A program made the position numbers and the translations under genes. 5,377 nucleotides of DNA from the NCBI GenBank assembly GCA_029858545.1, contig JAOUFA010000264.1:1-5377 (forward strand), written 5' to 3'. Positions within the stretch are counted from its first letter, which is position 1. The number at the start of each line of letters is the position of its first letter. This document shows positions 5,253 through 5,377 of this stretch, piece after piece. The stretch is from Betaproteobacteria bacterium. GTDB taxonomy: Bacteria > Pseudomonadota > Gammaproteobacteria > Burkholderiales > SG8-39. The notes beneath the pieces were generated by a model. That model was not told the DNA's origin and searched no databases. It was given only the letters and a program-made list of their open reading frames with translations.

Positions 5253-5377
5253 TATCAAAATGCACACGACCAAACGGCTCCGCCCTATTCTCGATGCCCA
5301 AGTCTGTTAGCATCTTTGGATTCTGGGCCAAGATTGAGCGCTGATAGGCCTGATAAGTGAGTGCGCCATGGGTTGCA
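5236..5377 (-). CDS. C-terminal tail of an unidentified protein entering from the right edge
   Basis: One minus-strand frame stays open from the window edge to TAA 5238-5236, giving 46 residues (ATHGALTYQAY..., then NPKMLTDLGIENRAEP, FGRVHFDITMLR). Composition is that of a normal soluble protein. The last four to five residues are read, in another frame, from the Q repeat sequence starting at 5252, so the native C-terminus may have been replaced. I do not recognise the family. A His in THGAL near the C-terminus would fit an alpha/beta-hydrolase such as a type VI lipase effector, which often sits upstream of lipoprotein immunity genes; this is speculation from position and one motif. It could equally be an unrelated gene cut by the rearrangement. 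Confidence 0.5.
   Translation of the reverse strand, partial: ATHGALTYQAYQRSILAQNPKMLTDLGIENRAEPFGRVHFDITMLR

Overview
The window looks like accessory DNA from a GC-rich Gram-negative proteobacterium, most likely a betaproteobacterium. That guess rests on codon use, lipoprotein signal peptides, a Wzi-type outer-membrane protein and an IS3-family remnant; no marker gene fixes the taxon. Every substantial gene is on the minus strand, so the biological reading order runs from position 5377 down to 1. The only plus-strand coding remnant is the insertion-sequence fragment.

Right half (5377 to about 2220): a tightly packed array of small predicted lipoproteins. It begins with the C-terminal tail of an unidentified protein (5377-5236) that runs into the decapitated 3' end of a lipoprotein gene of type Q (5252-5021). 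Then follow type P (5024-4314), a complete type Q (4317-3637), a second type P identical in protein sequence to the first (3640-2930), and a third Q-like gene (2933-2297) broken by one extra G in a G6 run. A short ORF starts at 2300. Every gene-to-gene step from 5024 to 2300 is a 4-base GTGA or ATGA overlap, so the array reads as one translationally coupled unit. A direct repeat of about 1277 bp with a period of 1384 bp (2592-3868 and 3976-5252), with one mismatch seen by eye, underlies the array. P and Q are homologous to each other: lipobox, a carboxypeptidase-regulatory-like beta-sandwich, then a helical C-terminal region, with two cysteines at matching positions. The layout (end of an unknown protein followed by duplicated, recombining lipoproteins) resembles orphan immunity arrays next to antibacterial effectors such as type VI lipases. 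That is an inference; no effector domain can be identified inside the window.

Left half (2130 to 1): a complete gene for a capsule-assembly Wzi-family outer-membrane protein (2130-511), and the first 29 codons of a paralog (89 to beyond the left edge). The two share leader-peptide sequence and a similar 5' untranslated region, so this is a tandem duplication. Between them, on the other strand, lies the left end of an IS3-family element (about 258-409) cut after 28 codons of OrfA.

The Wzi genes (cell-surface polysaccharide) and the lipoprotein array both act at the envelope, but nothing in the sequence ties them functionally. The junction near 2220, where a coupled ORF start runs into GC-rich Wzi-upstream DNA, looks like a rearrangement boundary.
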